Part shown: in pieces, positions 36,601 through 44,370 of the stretch | Position numbering within the stretch: position 1 is the first letter of the stretch | How the letters are laid out: every line of letters starts with the position of its first letter | Origin: Bifidobacterium sp. ESL0775 | Lineage (GTDB): Bacteria; Actinomycetota; Actinomycetes; Actinomycetales; Bifidobacteriaceae | Assembly (NCBI RefSeq): GCF_029395475.1 | Contig: NZ_CP113917.1 | Coordinates: 1,736,001 to 1,800,000 of the forward strand | DNA length: 64,000 bases | Direction of reading: 5' to 3' | Notes under the pieces: generated by a model | Databases searched by the model: none | Seen by the model: only the letters and a program-made list of their open reading frames with translations | What the model was told of the DNA's origin: nothing | Translations under genes and position numbers: made by a program

Positions 36601-37035
36601 CTGAACGTAACCGATGACGGCGTTGACGATAAGGATGAGCACGATGACGATGGCGTCGAACGGCAGCGCTTCCCCGCCTTCGGCTCCCGGATGCGGCATC
36701 GCTTTCTCGACGCCCCACGCAATCACCGAAATAACCGTGGCCGCCAAAAGCAAGTAGACCAGCGGATCCTTAAACTGCTCAAGGAATTTCTTCCATTTCG
36801 GCACCGGCGGTGCGGCCTTGAGCTTGTTTGTACCGAAGCGTTCGAGACGGCGTTCGGCTTCTTCCGAACTCAAACCGGTTTCGGGATTGACGTCAAGCGC
36901 TTTAGCGACGTCATCGGAGGTTTTGAGCGACGGGTCGCCGTCAAGAACCTGCTGCGGATTATTGGATTCGCCTTGGCCGTCAAGCTCCGTGCTTGAGGCA
37001 GGCTGCTGGATGTGATCAGTCGAAGGACCAACCAT
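33625..37035 (-). CDS. P-type (P2) cation-transporting ATPase, calcium type
   Basis: All core motifs are present: actuator TGES in ASLTGESVPVAKQ, PEGL in the fourth helix region (VAAVPEGLAAIMTVVLALG), phosphorylated Asp in CSDKTGTLT near residue 376, nucleotide site KGAPDVLL, and GDGVNDAPAVK near residue 845. The N-terminal cation-ATPase domain and C-terminal six-helix block with NLLTDAAPALAMG fit calcium-exporting P2A/P2B pumps. The nucleotide-binding domain carries a low-complexity insertion rich in Asn, Gln, Asp and Ser (about residues 415-550), which accounts for the length of 1136 against the usual 880-1000. A GAGGGGAA site precedes the ATG. Confidence 0.94.
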   Translation of the reverse strand: MVGPSTDHIQQPASSTELDGQGESNNPQQVLDGDPSLKTSDDVAKALDVNPETGLSSEEAERRLERFGTNKLKAAPPVPKWKKFLEQFKDPLVYLLLAATVISVIAWGVEKAMPHPGAEGGEALPFDAIVIVLILIVNAVIGYVQDARAQQAVEALAKMTAPQSTVLRDGQVQHIDTTQLVPGDVLVLGEGDAVGADARLVFSASLRAAEASLTGESVPVAKQAGKLDEAKALGDRTNMVFNGTAITQGAGRAVVTATGMDTQVGKIADMLSASDEGKTPLENEMDNVSKILGLAVCAIAVVVIIALAVMEGFHSAQDVIDSLLLAVSLAVAAVPEGLAAIMTVVLALGVQRMAKHHAIVKKLSSVETLGSASVICSDKTGTLTRNEMTVELVVTPSGEVKITGTGYAPVGEIVGVSITDDKDTEGAGGAGTADSAVINAHESDTESNGEATSAASMDVVASGRIDDAQFAEIEAVLLAGMLANDGELNDKQSVQDDEQQQSVNNKVNGNVAIQSDKARVKDSVAENAGHNEQNDKGDSKGSSYGDNGQANQNRQNDQTDQNRWEAVGDPTEVSLIVAGRKAGLQRRAADFHREMEFPFTSERKMMSVVATDTRDGNLSVFAKGAPDVLLSHCTRIVDGSEVRALIKQDRERILSDVERLSSQAFRTLGQAYRPLGTDSLSNIDGFDDGPDDGDLEAQQDAVESDLIWAGTVGIIDPPRTEVRGSIAQAHRAGIRTIMITGDHPLTAARIAEDLGVVDSVGSTQSSDTAMAESVQKAGVSDSSMSNMPKTLSGPQLDELFARDDDDKAFDEAVATTSVFARVAPEHKLKIVKSLQRHDNIVAMTGDGVNDAPAVKAADIGVAMGITGTEVTKESAKMILADDNFSTIVDAVREGRGIFDNIRKFLRYLLSSNMGEVFTVFGGVVLAGFLGITQPGSTGVTVPLLATQLLWINLLTDAAPALAMGVDPSEEDVMGRRPRKPTDRVIDGAMWMDIIVIGITMALVTLIGMDMHLAGGLFTDRSLGGGHTSQMTQARTMGFTILVFAQMVNALCSRSHTQSVFKGLFSNKWLWGAIGLSIVLQLVVVYVPFLNVPFGTVPLTPMEWLECIGLSLAVLVVSEVYKFILRFLDARKAKSAK

Positions 37036-37301
37036 GGTGTTCCCCTCGTTAGCCGCGGAGTAGTCAACCGGACGATGGATTCAGATATCCAATCGCATCG
37101 GCTGCGCGGTTATGTGCATGAACGTCCTTATTCTTTCACAGGGGTCTCTACATTCAGCCGAGAACCGCAATCGCAGGCTTTGACGAAACAGTTACGCATA
37201 GTTTCGAACCGTTTGGTTCATAAACGTTCAGATTAGACTATTTGCCGATAAACTATTGCATTACAGACTGAAATATGGCTTTAGGAAAATTTGGCTTTAC
37301 A

Positions 37302-37913
37302 TCACGCACAGGTCGACCGCAAACTTTTGCGCAGGCTATCGGCACCTTTGAACACCACAGCATTCAACCCCATGCCAGACAAGGATTTAACGATTCGTGC
37401 ATCTTTATATACGAATAACGCACTTTCCGGATCAATACCGAAATCACGAATGGCACCACGGACGAATACCGGATCAGGCAGACGTAGACGGCCAACGGAA
37501 GAAGCCCGAAAATCCCGTAATTTCGAAAGCTCAGGGAACTGGCTCTGCGCCAGACGAACATGTTTCGTAGTGGTATTGTCCAATCCCCAAAGCTTTACGC
37601 CAGCCTTGTCGAGCTCGCTCAGCAACTCCGCCATTCCTAGCATCATCCCGACGAACCCGTCCTCTTCGTGGTCAAGGTACATTTTGAGCACCCAAGCGAT
37701 GGCCGGCCCGTGGTGCTTCTCGTAGGAGGCGAGCACCCGTTCCTCGCTCCACCCGCTTTCGAGCATCGCCAGGTAAAACTCCATCCCCCACTCGTCGCAC
37801 GGGTCAAACATCATATCGGCAATGCCTTCAGGGTATTGCTCGGTAATCGGCCTCCGCCCGTCCCATTCAACGAGCACCCCATCGAGCCCAAACACCACGT
37901 CGGTTATTGCCAT
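37302..37913 (-). CDS. HAD-superfamily protein lacking the catalytic nucleophile
   Basis: The 203-residue protein has the layout of haloacid-dehalogenase phosphatases: motif I at the N-terminus, a helical cap (about residues 20-95), motif II in WGLDNTTTKH, and a late Lys/Asp region (FVYKDARIVKSL). Motif I reads VVFGLDGVL where the family has FDxDG. The first Asp, which is the nucleophile, is Gly at residue 9. Motif II also has Asn where Ser/Thr is typical (LDN). The protein is therefore probably not a phosphatase. It may be a binding protein or a gene starting to decay. ATG at 37913 is chosen by the HAD N-terminus. Confidence 0.7.
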   Translation of the reverse strand: MAITDVVFGLDGVLVEWDGRRPITEQYPEGIADMMFDPCDEWGMEFYLAMLESGWSEERVLASYEKHHGPAIAWVLKMYLDHEEDGFVGMMLGMAELLSELDKAGVKLWGLDNTTTKHVRLAQSQFPELSKLRDFRASSVGRLRLPDPVFVRGAIRDFGIDPESALFVYKDARIVKSLSGMGLNAVVFKGADSLRKSLRSTCA

Positions 37914-38110
37914 TTTGATAGCCGAAAGTCCTTTCGTAATTATCAGAAAGTCAAAACCAAATCTGCCCATCGCCATAGTCAAGATGCAAATCTAGTAGAC
38001 TCGTCCGCCTAACCCATCGTCAAACATCTCTGATTCCGCCCGTTCAGCATTTTGCTCGATCTTCTTCTCGGTTATACCAAACTACTCGAGCAATTCCTCA
38101 TCACGTTTGC

Positions 38111-38383
38111 TCACGACGATGCCATAAGCTCGCGATCGATGGCACGACGGATGAATTCACTACGAGAGATGCCCTGTCCTTTGGTCACGCGGTTCATTGC
38201 CTTCACACGGGACTCCGCCACCGGCGCTGAAACCGTCTCCATGCGCTCCTTCTCCATGGGCCGTCCCTGCATGACTTGCGAAAAATCAAAATCAGAATAA
38301 TCACCGGCTTCCACCTTGTCGACCGCACGATTCACATCATCCTCAGTCGTTCCGAAAAGCCTGTACAGTTCCTCATCGCTCAT
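38111..38383 (-). CDS. Ribbon-helix-helix (CopG-like) antitoxin
   Basis: The 90-residue protein starts after GGAAGGAG. The C-terminal third, KGQGISRSEFIRRAIDREL, is a ribbon-helix-helix DNA-binding motif. The N-terminal acidic part (EELYRLFGTTEDDVNRAVDKVEAGDYSDF) would bind and neutralise the toxin. Its ATG overlaps the stop of the upstream gene by one base (TAATG), so the pair is translationally coupled. It probably also represses its own promoter. Confidence 0.75.
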   Translation of the reverse strand: MSDEELYRLFGTTEDDVNRAVDKVEAGDYSDFDFSQVMQGRPMEKERMETVSAPVAESRVKAMNRVTKGQGISRSEFIRRAIDRELMASS

Positions 38384-38598
38384 TATCTGCTCCTTCCAAA
38401 GCCTAGTCTTCGTTTGATGTCTTGTCGCGGCGGTGTCTGCGCATGTATGACCAGCCACAGGCCACCCGCCTTGCGAATGACGACCAGCTCGACATATCGT
38501 CCTCTGCCATCGATGCCGATCGCAATGTAGCGATTCGAATCCTTGTCGAATGCAGGCGTGCAAGCAAGACAGTGGTTCACATCATTGCCACCATACAT
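38383..38598 (-). CDS. BrnT/DUF4258-like toxin, possibly N-terminally shortened
   Basis: The core RYIAIGIDGRGRYVELVVIRK followed by LWLVIHAQTPP and the basic end IKRRLGFGRSR has the strand pattern of small RelE-like toxins that partner with CopG-type antitoxins (I-G-x-D, then E-(L/V)-V, then V-I-H-A). The usual N-terminal helix, which carries a His-Gly motif, is missing. In frame, only 11 codons separate a stop from the ATG at 38598. The toxin may be truncated or start at an alternative codon. It is directly coupled to the antitoxin gene. Confidence 0.55.
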   Translation of the reverse strand: MYGGNDVNHCLACTPAFDKDSNRYIAIGIDGRGRYVELVVIRKAGGLWLVIHAQTPPRQDIKRRLGFGRSR

Positions 38599-38718
38599 TC
38601 CCGATCGACGAGCCTGCAGGAAGGTAGCCTCTTATAACTCTTCCCGACCGCATGTCACCGGCTCCCATGTCTCAGACCGGGACATCGTCAATTGTTTCAT
38701 CGCCCGTATCAACCACAT

Positions 38719-38997
38719 TCACAGCACATCATCGTGGCTGCCGGTGCGGGTGAGAGTAAGTGTGAGCGTCTTGTTGACGATTTGATAGACAAGCAGCCAA
38801 TCTCCCTCGACGTGCAACTCACGGAACGATTTGAGGTTACCTTTCAAAGCGTGATCGCGATACCGGGTTCTCAGCACTTCCTTGTCCTGAGCCTGCAGCA
38901 CGTCCAAGGCCCGATTGAGTTTACCCATATCGTAATGTTTACGTTTGAGCTTACGGACGTCACGCAGAAACGCCGGTTCATAAGCCACTTCAAACAT
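38719..38997 (-). CDS. yafQ: YafQ-family mRNA interferase toxin
   Basis: This RelE-fold ribonuclease cleaves mRNA at the ribosome. The family pattern is intact: KRKHYDMGKLNRALDVL, then RDHALKGNLKSFRELHVEGDWLLVYQI, then RTGSHDDVL. The three His residues (in RDHAL, ELHVE and GSHDD) and the Asp of GDWLLVY match the catalytic set of E. coli YafQ. The ATG at 38997 overlaps the antitoxin stop by 8 bases (ATGTTTGA). An in-frame TTG at 39003 is also possible. The toxin looks active. Confidence 0.93.
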   Translation of the reverse strand: MFEVAYEPAFLRDVRKLKRKHYDMGKLNRALDVLQAQDKEVLRTRYRDHALKGNLKSFRELHVEGDWLLVYQIVNKTLTLTLTRTGSHDDVL

Positions 38998-39256
38998 TGT
39001 CAATGATGTCCTTCATCTCATCCATGCTTCCCACATAGACCGGCTTCTCGCGCGCTGCTTCAAGCACGGCGTTCTCGAACGGGGAAATCGAGGTAGGACG
39101 GAACGGCAAACCCCCATCCTTCACCGACTGCGCCAAAAAGAGATTGACCGCCGTTCCCAAATCGATTCCCAACGAATCGAAAAGCGCCTCCGCCTGTTCC
39201 TTAAGCGTCTTTTTAGTACTGATTTGGATACGCGTACGTGCTGCTGAGACTTGCAT
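38990..39256 (-). CDS. dinJ: RelB/DinJ-family antitoxin
   Basis: The 88-residue protein has the N-terminal ribbon-helix-helix of DinJ: RTRIQISTKKTLKEQAEALFDSLG followed by DLGTAVNLFLAQSVKDGGLPF. It pairs with the downstream YafQ toxin, whose gene it overlaps by 8 bases. A strong AAAAGGAG site precedes the ATG. The C-terminal acidic part would wrap the toxin. Autorepression is expected through the AT-rich upstream region, which has several GTAA(C/A)-type repeats around 39270-39310. Confidence 0.93.
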   Translation of the reverse strand: MQVSAARTRIQISTKKTLKEQAEALFDSLGIDLGTAVNLFLAQSVKDGGLPFRPTSISPFENAVLEAAREKPVYVGSMDEMKDIIDNV

Positions 39257-39620
39257 GATTTACTCCTTTTTAAGTTAAATTTACTCTTGTTTACGTTACC
39301 TTTCAAGTTATTACTATGACTACCCACTTCCTTAAAAGAACTCAGCTTAACTTGCCTGCACACAGGTAGGACAGCTCACTACAAAAACTCCCACAAACAG
39401 GAGCCATACGGTTACAAGCCCAGATTGGCATATTACATTTTCCTGCGAAATCACCCAATTGCCGAGAAGAGGGGCAAGCTCAATGAACGCAATTTTCTCG
39501 CCCCGCATTTCGCCCCGTTAGAGAAAGCTATAGAAGTATATCGACGAGGATATATACAGTTACTGCAGATGAACGCGCATAACACCGAAATCGTTGCCGT
39601 CACTGGCTTTTCGATAAAGA
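39257..39620. other. AT-rich region upstream of dinJ-yafQ
   Basis: It should hold the promoter and operator of the toxin-antitoxin operon. A 70-codon plus-strand frame at 39425-39637 runs into the tRNA-Ser terminator, has no ribosome binding site and is not considered real. Confidence 0.5.
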
Positions 39621-39660
39621 AAATAGGCTCCGGATAGACCTAGTATCCGGAACCTATTTT
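39621..39660 (-). terminator. Terminator of tRNA-Ser
   Basis: A long stem AAATAGG-(x)-TCCGGATA/TATCCGGA-(x)-CCTATTT with a 7-base loop lies just 3' of the tRNA. It could work on both strands. Confidence 0.85.
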
Positions 39661-39666
39661 ATAATG

Positions 39667-39751
39667 CGGACAGGGCGAGATTCGAACTCGCGGAGGATTG
39701 CTCCTCAACGGTTTTCAAGACCGTCTCTTTCGGCCGCTCAGACACCTGTCC
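39667..39751 (-). tRNA. tRNA-Ser (anticodon UGA)
   Basis: Acceptor GGACAGG pairs with CCTGTCC and the discriminator is G. There is a long variable arm, as expected for class II tRNA-Ser. The anticodon stem ACGGT/ACCGT carries UGA. CCA is not encoded. It lies about 150 bases downstream of serS. Confidence 0.95.
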
Positions 39752-39897
39752 ATGTTGCATTAACGGCTTGCACCGCAAACGCAACGAATGAAATTATAAC
39801 AACCGCCCGCAGACAGCAGGCGCATCGTCGTACGAGTCGTTAGACGAGTCACTGCTACAGCCATTAAACAAACAACCGTAGCAATGAAAGCTCAGCC

Positions 39898-41184
39898 TCA
39901 CGCCTCCCACTTGGTGGGCTCGATGACCTCGCGGCCGCCCATGTAGGGGCGCATGGCCTTCGGGATCTCGATGGAGCCGTCCTTCTGCTGATGGTTCTCG
40001 AGAATGGCGACAAGCCAACGCGTGGTGGCCAGTGTGCCGTTCAACGTGGAAACCGGACGGGTGGAGCCGTCCTCGGTGCGCTCGCGGATGTTGAGGCGGC
40101 GCGCCTGGTACTCGGTGCAGTTGGAGGTGGACGTGAGCTCGCGGTAACGGCCCTGAGACGGCACCCAAGCCTCGTTGTCGAATTTGCGCGCGGCGGAGGA
40201 ACCGAGGTCACCAGCGGCGGTGTCGATGGTGCGGTAAGGCACCTCGACCTTAGCCAGCATCTGCTCCTCCATGCCGAGCAGCTGCTTGTGCATCTCACGG
40301 GATTCCTCCTGCTTGCAGTAGACGAACATCTCCACCTTGTCGAACTGGTGGACGCGGATGATGCCGGAGGTGTCCTTACCGGCAGCACCGGCCTCGCGAC
40401 GGTAGCAGCTCGACCAGCCGCAGTACTTCAGCGGGCCGTTGCCAAGATCCAGGATCTCGTTCTCATGCATGCCGGCAAGCGCCACTTCGGAAGTACCCAC
40501 CAGGTACTGGTCATCAGGCTCACGCAGGCGGTAGATCTCATCGGCGTGTGAGTTCAGGAAACCGGTTCCAGCCATGACCTCGGGGCGCACCAGTGTCGGC
40601 GTGATGGCGAGCGTGAAGCCGTTCTCCTCGGCTTGGTCAACGGCCATAGTGAGCATGGCGATCTGCATGCGGGCGACGGCGCCGCGCAGGAAATAGAAGC
40701 GCGAGCCGGAGACCTTGACGCCACGGCGCATGTCGATGCCGGCCACGCCGACACCCAGCGTCAGATGGTCCTTGGGCTCGAAGCCCTCGGCCTTGAAATC
40801 ACGCGGCGTGCCGACCTTCTGCACCACCACGTAATCGTCCTCGCCGCCTTCGGGAGCCTCGGGCTCGACGACGTTGGAGAACTGCCACATGGCCTTGGTG
40901 TAAGCCTCGGCGGCATCGTCCGAAGTCTTCTTGTATTCGGCGACCTTGTTGGCGAGGTCCTTGGTCTGCGCAATCAGCGCGGCCTTCTCGTCGGGCGCCG
41001 CGGAGGCGACCTTCTTGCCCATGGCCTTCTGGCTGGCACGCGCCTCCTCGTACGATTTGAGCGCGGAACGACGGGTCTCGTCCTGCTTCAAGACCTCGTC
41101 GACGAGTTCTACGGATTCGCCGCGCTTGCGCTGGGATTCGCGCACAACGTCGGGATGTTCACGGATAAATTGGATATCTAGCAT
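39898..41184 (-). CDS. serS: Seryl-tRNA synthetase
   Basis: SerRS charges tRNA-Ser and uses a long N-terminal coiled coil to read the variable arm. That coiled coil is visible at about residues 25-105 (charged heptads such as QDETRRSALKSYEEARASQKA). Class II motif 2 is CYRREAGAAGKDTSGIIRVHQF and motif 3 is NGTLATTRWLVAILENHQ, with the ELTSTSNCTEYQARR block between. The length of 428 is standard. The gene sits between tRNA-Ser(UGA) and a serine/threonine-type permease gene. Confidence 0.97.
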   Translation of the reverse strand: MLDIQFIREHPDVVRESQRKRGESVELVDEVLKQDETRRSALKSYEEARASQKAMGKKVASAAPDEKAALIAQTKDLANKVAEYKKTSDDAAEAYTKAMWQFSNVVEPEAPEGGEDDYVVVQKVGTPRDFKAEGFEPKDHLTLGVGVAGIDMRRGVKVSGSRFYFLRGAVARMQIAMLTMAVDQAEENGFTLAITPTLVRPEVMAGTGFLNSHADEIYRLREPDDQYLVGTSEVALAGMHENEILDLGNGPLKYCGWSSCYRREAGAAGKDTSGIIRVHQFDKVEMFVYCKQEESREMHKQLLGMEEQMLAKVEVPYRTIDTAAGDLGSSAARKFDNEAWVPSQGRYRELTSTSNCTEYQARRLNIRERTEDGSTRPVSTLNGTLATTRWLVAILENHQQKDGSIEIPKAMRPYMGGREVIEPTKWEA

Positions 41185-41210
41185 ACTTCAAGCCTACTTG
41201 TGTAAAAGGA

Positions 41211-41244
41211 CACCTACGGCGGGTTTGCGGCCCTTCCGTAGGTG
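41211..41244. terminator. Hairpin between the permease gene and serS
   Basis: Stem ACCTACGG/CCGTAGGT followed by GAGGTTTTG lies upstream of serS. It could be an attenuator or leader hairpin on the opposite strand, or a plus-strand terminator. Its role is unclear. Confidence 0.4.
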
Positions 41245-41272
41245 AGGTTTTGACTTCATTACCTATTGATTA

Positions 41273-41317
41273 GCGTTATCAGTTAATAACAGTGTTACTA
41301 TCAATTTTTGATAACGC
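41273..41317 (-). terminator. Inverted repeat at the end of the permease gene
   Basis: Arms GCGTTATCA/TGATAACGC enclose an AT-rich 27-base spacer just 3' of the permease stop. A possible terminator with an alternative inner hairpin. Confidence 0.45.
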
Positions 41318-41330
41318 CTGGCACCACGAA

Positions 41331-42689
41331 TCACATGAATAACTCGACGATGTTGTAGAAAATCGCGCTGACCGCGACCACACCGACGACCACGATGAAG
41401 ACGTTGCTGATCTTGTGGGAGTACTTCTTGAGCGCCGGCACCTTGTGGACGCCGTACATCGGCAGCAGCAGGAGCACGAAGGCGATCAGCGGTCCGGCCA
41501 TGGTCTCGATCATGCCGATGGCGGATGGGTTGGCCCAGGCGACAAACCAGCAGGCAAGGAACATCAGGATGTTGACGACGACGTTGAGCTTCTTGCGCTC
41601 GACCACCACGCCTCTGGCATGCGTTATCTTGCGGATGATGCCGCCAAGGCCCTCTTCAACCCCAAGGTAATGGCCAAGGAACGCCTTGAAGATGCAGACG
41701 AACGCGGTGATGGAGGCGACCCAGGAGATGGCCGGCGTATTGAGCACGTTAGCGAGATAGCTCAGGATGGAGACGTTCTGCGCCTTGGCCTTCACCAAGT
41801 CGCCGGGCGTCAGCGCAAGGTCGCTGCTCAACACGAAGAAGAGCACGACGGTGACCATCATGGGCTCGCCGAGTTTGAGGATCTTGCCGATCTTCTCGTC
41901 GGAATACCTGCCATAGCGTTTGCGGACGTTCACGGAGAATGAGGAGACGATGGCGGAGTGGTCGAAGGTGAGCACGATGACGGGAACCAGAAGCCACAAA
42001 TCGAGCGCGAGCGTGCCGAAATCGAACGCGCCGGAAGCGTTTCTGGGGAAGCTGGTGAGCATGGAGGGGTTCCAGCGCGGGATGAGGTAGAGCGCGAAAA
42101 TCACCAGAACGGCGATGACCGGCCAGGTCAGCCAGCTCATCACGCGGGTGACGGCGCGGGTGCCGCAGGTCATGATGAGGATGAGCACCGCGACGATTAC
42201 GAGGGAAAGCAGCCAACGAGGCGGCGTGGACATGTGCAGCTGGTTGACGATGAAGCTTTGCGCGGTGTTGGTGATGGAGACGGAATACATCAGAAGAATG
42301 ACCAGAACCTCGACGAAATAGATGATGGTGAAGGCCATGCCGAAACCAAAGCCGAAATGCTGCTCGACGACGTCAGTGATGTCGTCGCCGGGGTTCTTGG
42401 CCGAAAGCACGAACCGGCACATCGCCCGGTGCGCGAAATAGGCCAGCGGGTAGGCCACGAGCAACATGAGCACGATGCCGATGATGCCCGCACCGCCCGC
42501 GTCGATGGGCAGGAACAGGACGCCCGCGCCGATGGCCGTGCCGAATAGGCTCAGCATCCAACGCACGTCCTGTCCGTGCCACTTCAGCGCGTACGCTTTG
42601 CCATCCTTGTCGGTCTGCGCCTCAGTCGATTCGCCGACTTGTGCGCCGTCCGCTCGTCGTTTCACCGGTTGTTCTTCTGCTCTCGTCAT
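41331..42689 (-). CDS. Serine/threonine-type amino acid permease (HAAAP/SdaC family)
   Basis: The 452-residue protein has about eleven membrane helices after a polar head of about 40 residues. The family-defining first helix SLFGTAIGAGVLFLPIDAGGAG is present, as is VFDHSAIVSSFS-like TFDHSAIVSSFSVNVRKRYG in the middle. The HAAAP family imports serine, threonine or aromatic amino acids with protons. The SdaC branch is the closest by eye. Location next to serS and tRNA-Ser supports serine as substrate, but this is inference. Confidence 0.85.
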   Translation of the reverse strand: MTRAEEQPVKRRADGAQVGESTEAQTDKDGKAYALKWHGQDVRWMLSLFGTAIGAGVLFLPIDAGGAGIIGIVLMLLVAYPLAYFAHRAMCRFVLSAKNPGDDITDVVEQHFGFGFGMAFTIIYFVEVLVILLMYSVSITNTAQSFIVNQLHMSTPPRWLLSLVIVAVLILIMTCGTRAVTRVMSWLTWPVIAVLVIFALYLIPRWNPSMLTSFPRNASGAFDFGTLALDLWLLVPVIVLTFDHSAIVSSFSVNVRKRYGRYSDEKIGKILKLGEPMMVTVVLFFVLSSDLALTPGDLVKAKAQNVSILSYLANVLNTPAISWVASITAFVCIFKAFLGHYLGVEEGLGGIIRKITHARGVVVERKKLNVVVNILMFLACWFVAWANPSAIGMIETMAGPLIAFVLLLLPMYGVHKVPALKKYSHKISNVFIVVVGVVAVSAIFYNIVELFM

Positions 42690-43111
42690 GGCAATCCACT
42701 TTCCCTCATGTTTGTTGGATTTTTGAAAATTCGCTCCGATGGGTCACTGCCCAATAAGAGGCAAAACATCACAGTTTACCGGGCAGATCATGCCGTTGCG
42801 ATATGCGATATTCGAGTGTCTACTTAAATCCGACGAATCAATCCGAAATATCGCCGCTTACGACGACCGACGACGAATGCGATCGGCTGGTCGAAGCGAA
42901 AATGCTCATGTTTTGGGCAATCAAGGAGCGGCACACGGCGTTTGCTGTGGTGCCAAACTCATTTCCCAAATCGAACATGGCTCCAACGATAATGGCGGAT
43001 GTCGAAAAAAGACAAATATCATGACATATTTTGAGACGGGGGCGTGTAGGGTTCGTTCATTTTTGTTACAGCTTTGGGCGCAACGTCAGTGAGGCGCGTC
43101 ACAATAGAGCC
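42690..43111. other. Intergenic region with weak frames only
   Basis: About 420 bases between divergent genes. Two plus-strand frames (42739-43092 and 42803-43024) lack ribosome binding sites and family resemblance. Promoters for both flanking genes must be here. Confidence 0.5.
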
Positions 43112-44212
43112 ATGCCTAGGACTGTGCTTTACATCATCATCGCCGTGGTCGCGGCATGCGTTCTCGCCGTCGCCGCAGCGTTGATATGGCGCGCCTGGAA
43201 GCGCTGGCGCAGGGTGCAGAAGCTCAACGAACGCGACGATGACCAAGTCCGTTACGCCTTCATCATCAACCCTTCCAAACCACAGGCCGCGCGGGCACGA
43301 CTGCATATCGAGGAATTCTGCAAAGACCACAGGATTACCGACATCGAGTTCATCGAGACGACGCTTAAACGCGACGGACGCGTTTGCGCACTTGAGGCGC
43401 TTGGACGCGGTGCCGACGTCCTGGTGGCGGTTGGTGGCGACGGCACCGTGCGCACCGTGGCGAGCGCGGTGAGCGGCACAGGCCACACCTTGGGCATCAT
43501 TCCCATCGGCACCGGCAATCTTTTCGCACGTAACATGGGCATTCCCGTCGACGACATCACCGCGGCCCTGACCATCGCGACCTCGCACGGCGAGCGGATG
43601 GTCGACATGGGGCGCATGGCCCTGCTTGACCGGCCCGAAGACGACCACGCCCACGCTTTCCTGATTATCGCCGGCATCGGCTTCGACGCCGACATGATCA
43701 GCGACACCGATCCGCAGCTCAAGAAAAGCATCAGTTGGCTCGCCTATTTCTCCGGTGGCATGAAGCACCTGTTCGCACCGAAATACCGTGGGGCCGTCAC
43801 CATCACCAGCGCCGACGGCAGCTCGCACACCGTCGGGGAGGTGCATTTCCGCACCTTCATGGCCGGCAATTGCGGCCAGATTCCGGTGTTCTCGCTGATG
43901 CCTGACGCCTCGTTCGACGACGGCTTGCTCGATTTCGAGATCATCGACACTTCCGGCGGCATCTTGGGCTGGATGAACCTCTTCGGCGATGTCATGCATC
44001 AAACCATTACCGGCAAGGCGCAGCAAAGCCCGCTTTCCACCAATTCCACCATGGACCAGATCCAAGGCGTCAGCGCCGAGATCAGGCTCGAAAAGCCGGC
44101 GCTGGCCCAGGTCGACGGCGACATGCTCGGCTCCACCAGCCACATCCGCTTCAGCGTCGAGCAAAAGTCGTTGCGCGTGCGCGTTCCGGCCAAGGCGGAA
44201 CTCGAACAATAA
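43112..44212 (+). CDS. Diacylglycerol kinase-family lipid kinase
   Basis: An N-terminal membrane helix (residues 6-24) is followed by a DAGK catalytic domain. Motif VAVGGDGTVRTVAS binds nucleotide, and IPIGTGNLFARNMGIP is the second glycine motif. The AFLIIAGIGFDADMI block and a C-terminal beta domain ending near QVDGDMLG complete the fold. Such kinases phosphorylate diacylglycerol or related lipids at the inner membrane face. The anchor is an addition to the usual soluble DgkB form. ATG at 43112 is chosen because the helix begins directly after it. Confidence 0.9.
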   Translation: MPRTVLYIIIAVVAACVLAVAAALIWRAWKRWRRVQKLNERDDDQVRYAFIINPSKPQAARARLHIEEFCKDHRITDIEFIETTLKRDGRVCALEALGRGADVLVAVGGDGTVRTVASAVSGTGHTLGIIPIGTGNLFARNMGIPVDDITAALTIATSHGERMVDMGRMALLDRPEDDHAHAFLIIAGIGFDADMISDTDPQLKKSISWLAYFSGGMKHLFAPKYRGAVTITSADGSSHTVGEVHFRTFMAGNCGQIPVFSLMPDASFDDGLLDFEIIDTSGGILGWMNLFGDVMHQTITGKAQQSPLSTNSTMDQIQGVSAEIRLEKPALAQVDGDMLGSTSHIRFSVEQKSLRVRVPAKAELEQ

Positions 44213-44272
44213 CGCGCAACGCAGGCATTATGCCTCGTAATCGGATTCCTCTTTAAACTCAGCCACTCAACA

Positions 44273-44308
44273 ATGAAGGCAGACATCGTTGCAATGCCTG
44301 CCTTCATG
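44273..44308. terminator. Bidirectional terminator-like hairpin
   Basis: Stem ATGAAGGCAG/CTGCCTTCAT lies between the convergent lipid kinase and DUF421 genes. A smaller hairpin GCAGGCATTATGCCTCG at 44221 may add to it. Confidence 0.55.
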
Positions 44309-44370
44309 TCGAATCGGAAACCGAACAGATACGTCTATTTCGAAATCGTCGAACCGGAATAGCTTCTACT

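Noticed and set aside
39425..39637. A 70-codon plus-strand frame between dinJ and tRNA-Ser
   Set aside because: It has no ribosome binding site, resembles no family and ends inside the tRNA-Ser terminator.
42739..43092. A 117-codon frame in the gap before the lipid kinase gene
   Set aside because: No ribosome binding site and no conserved pattern; overlaps another equally weak frame.
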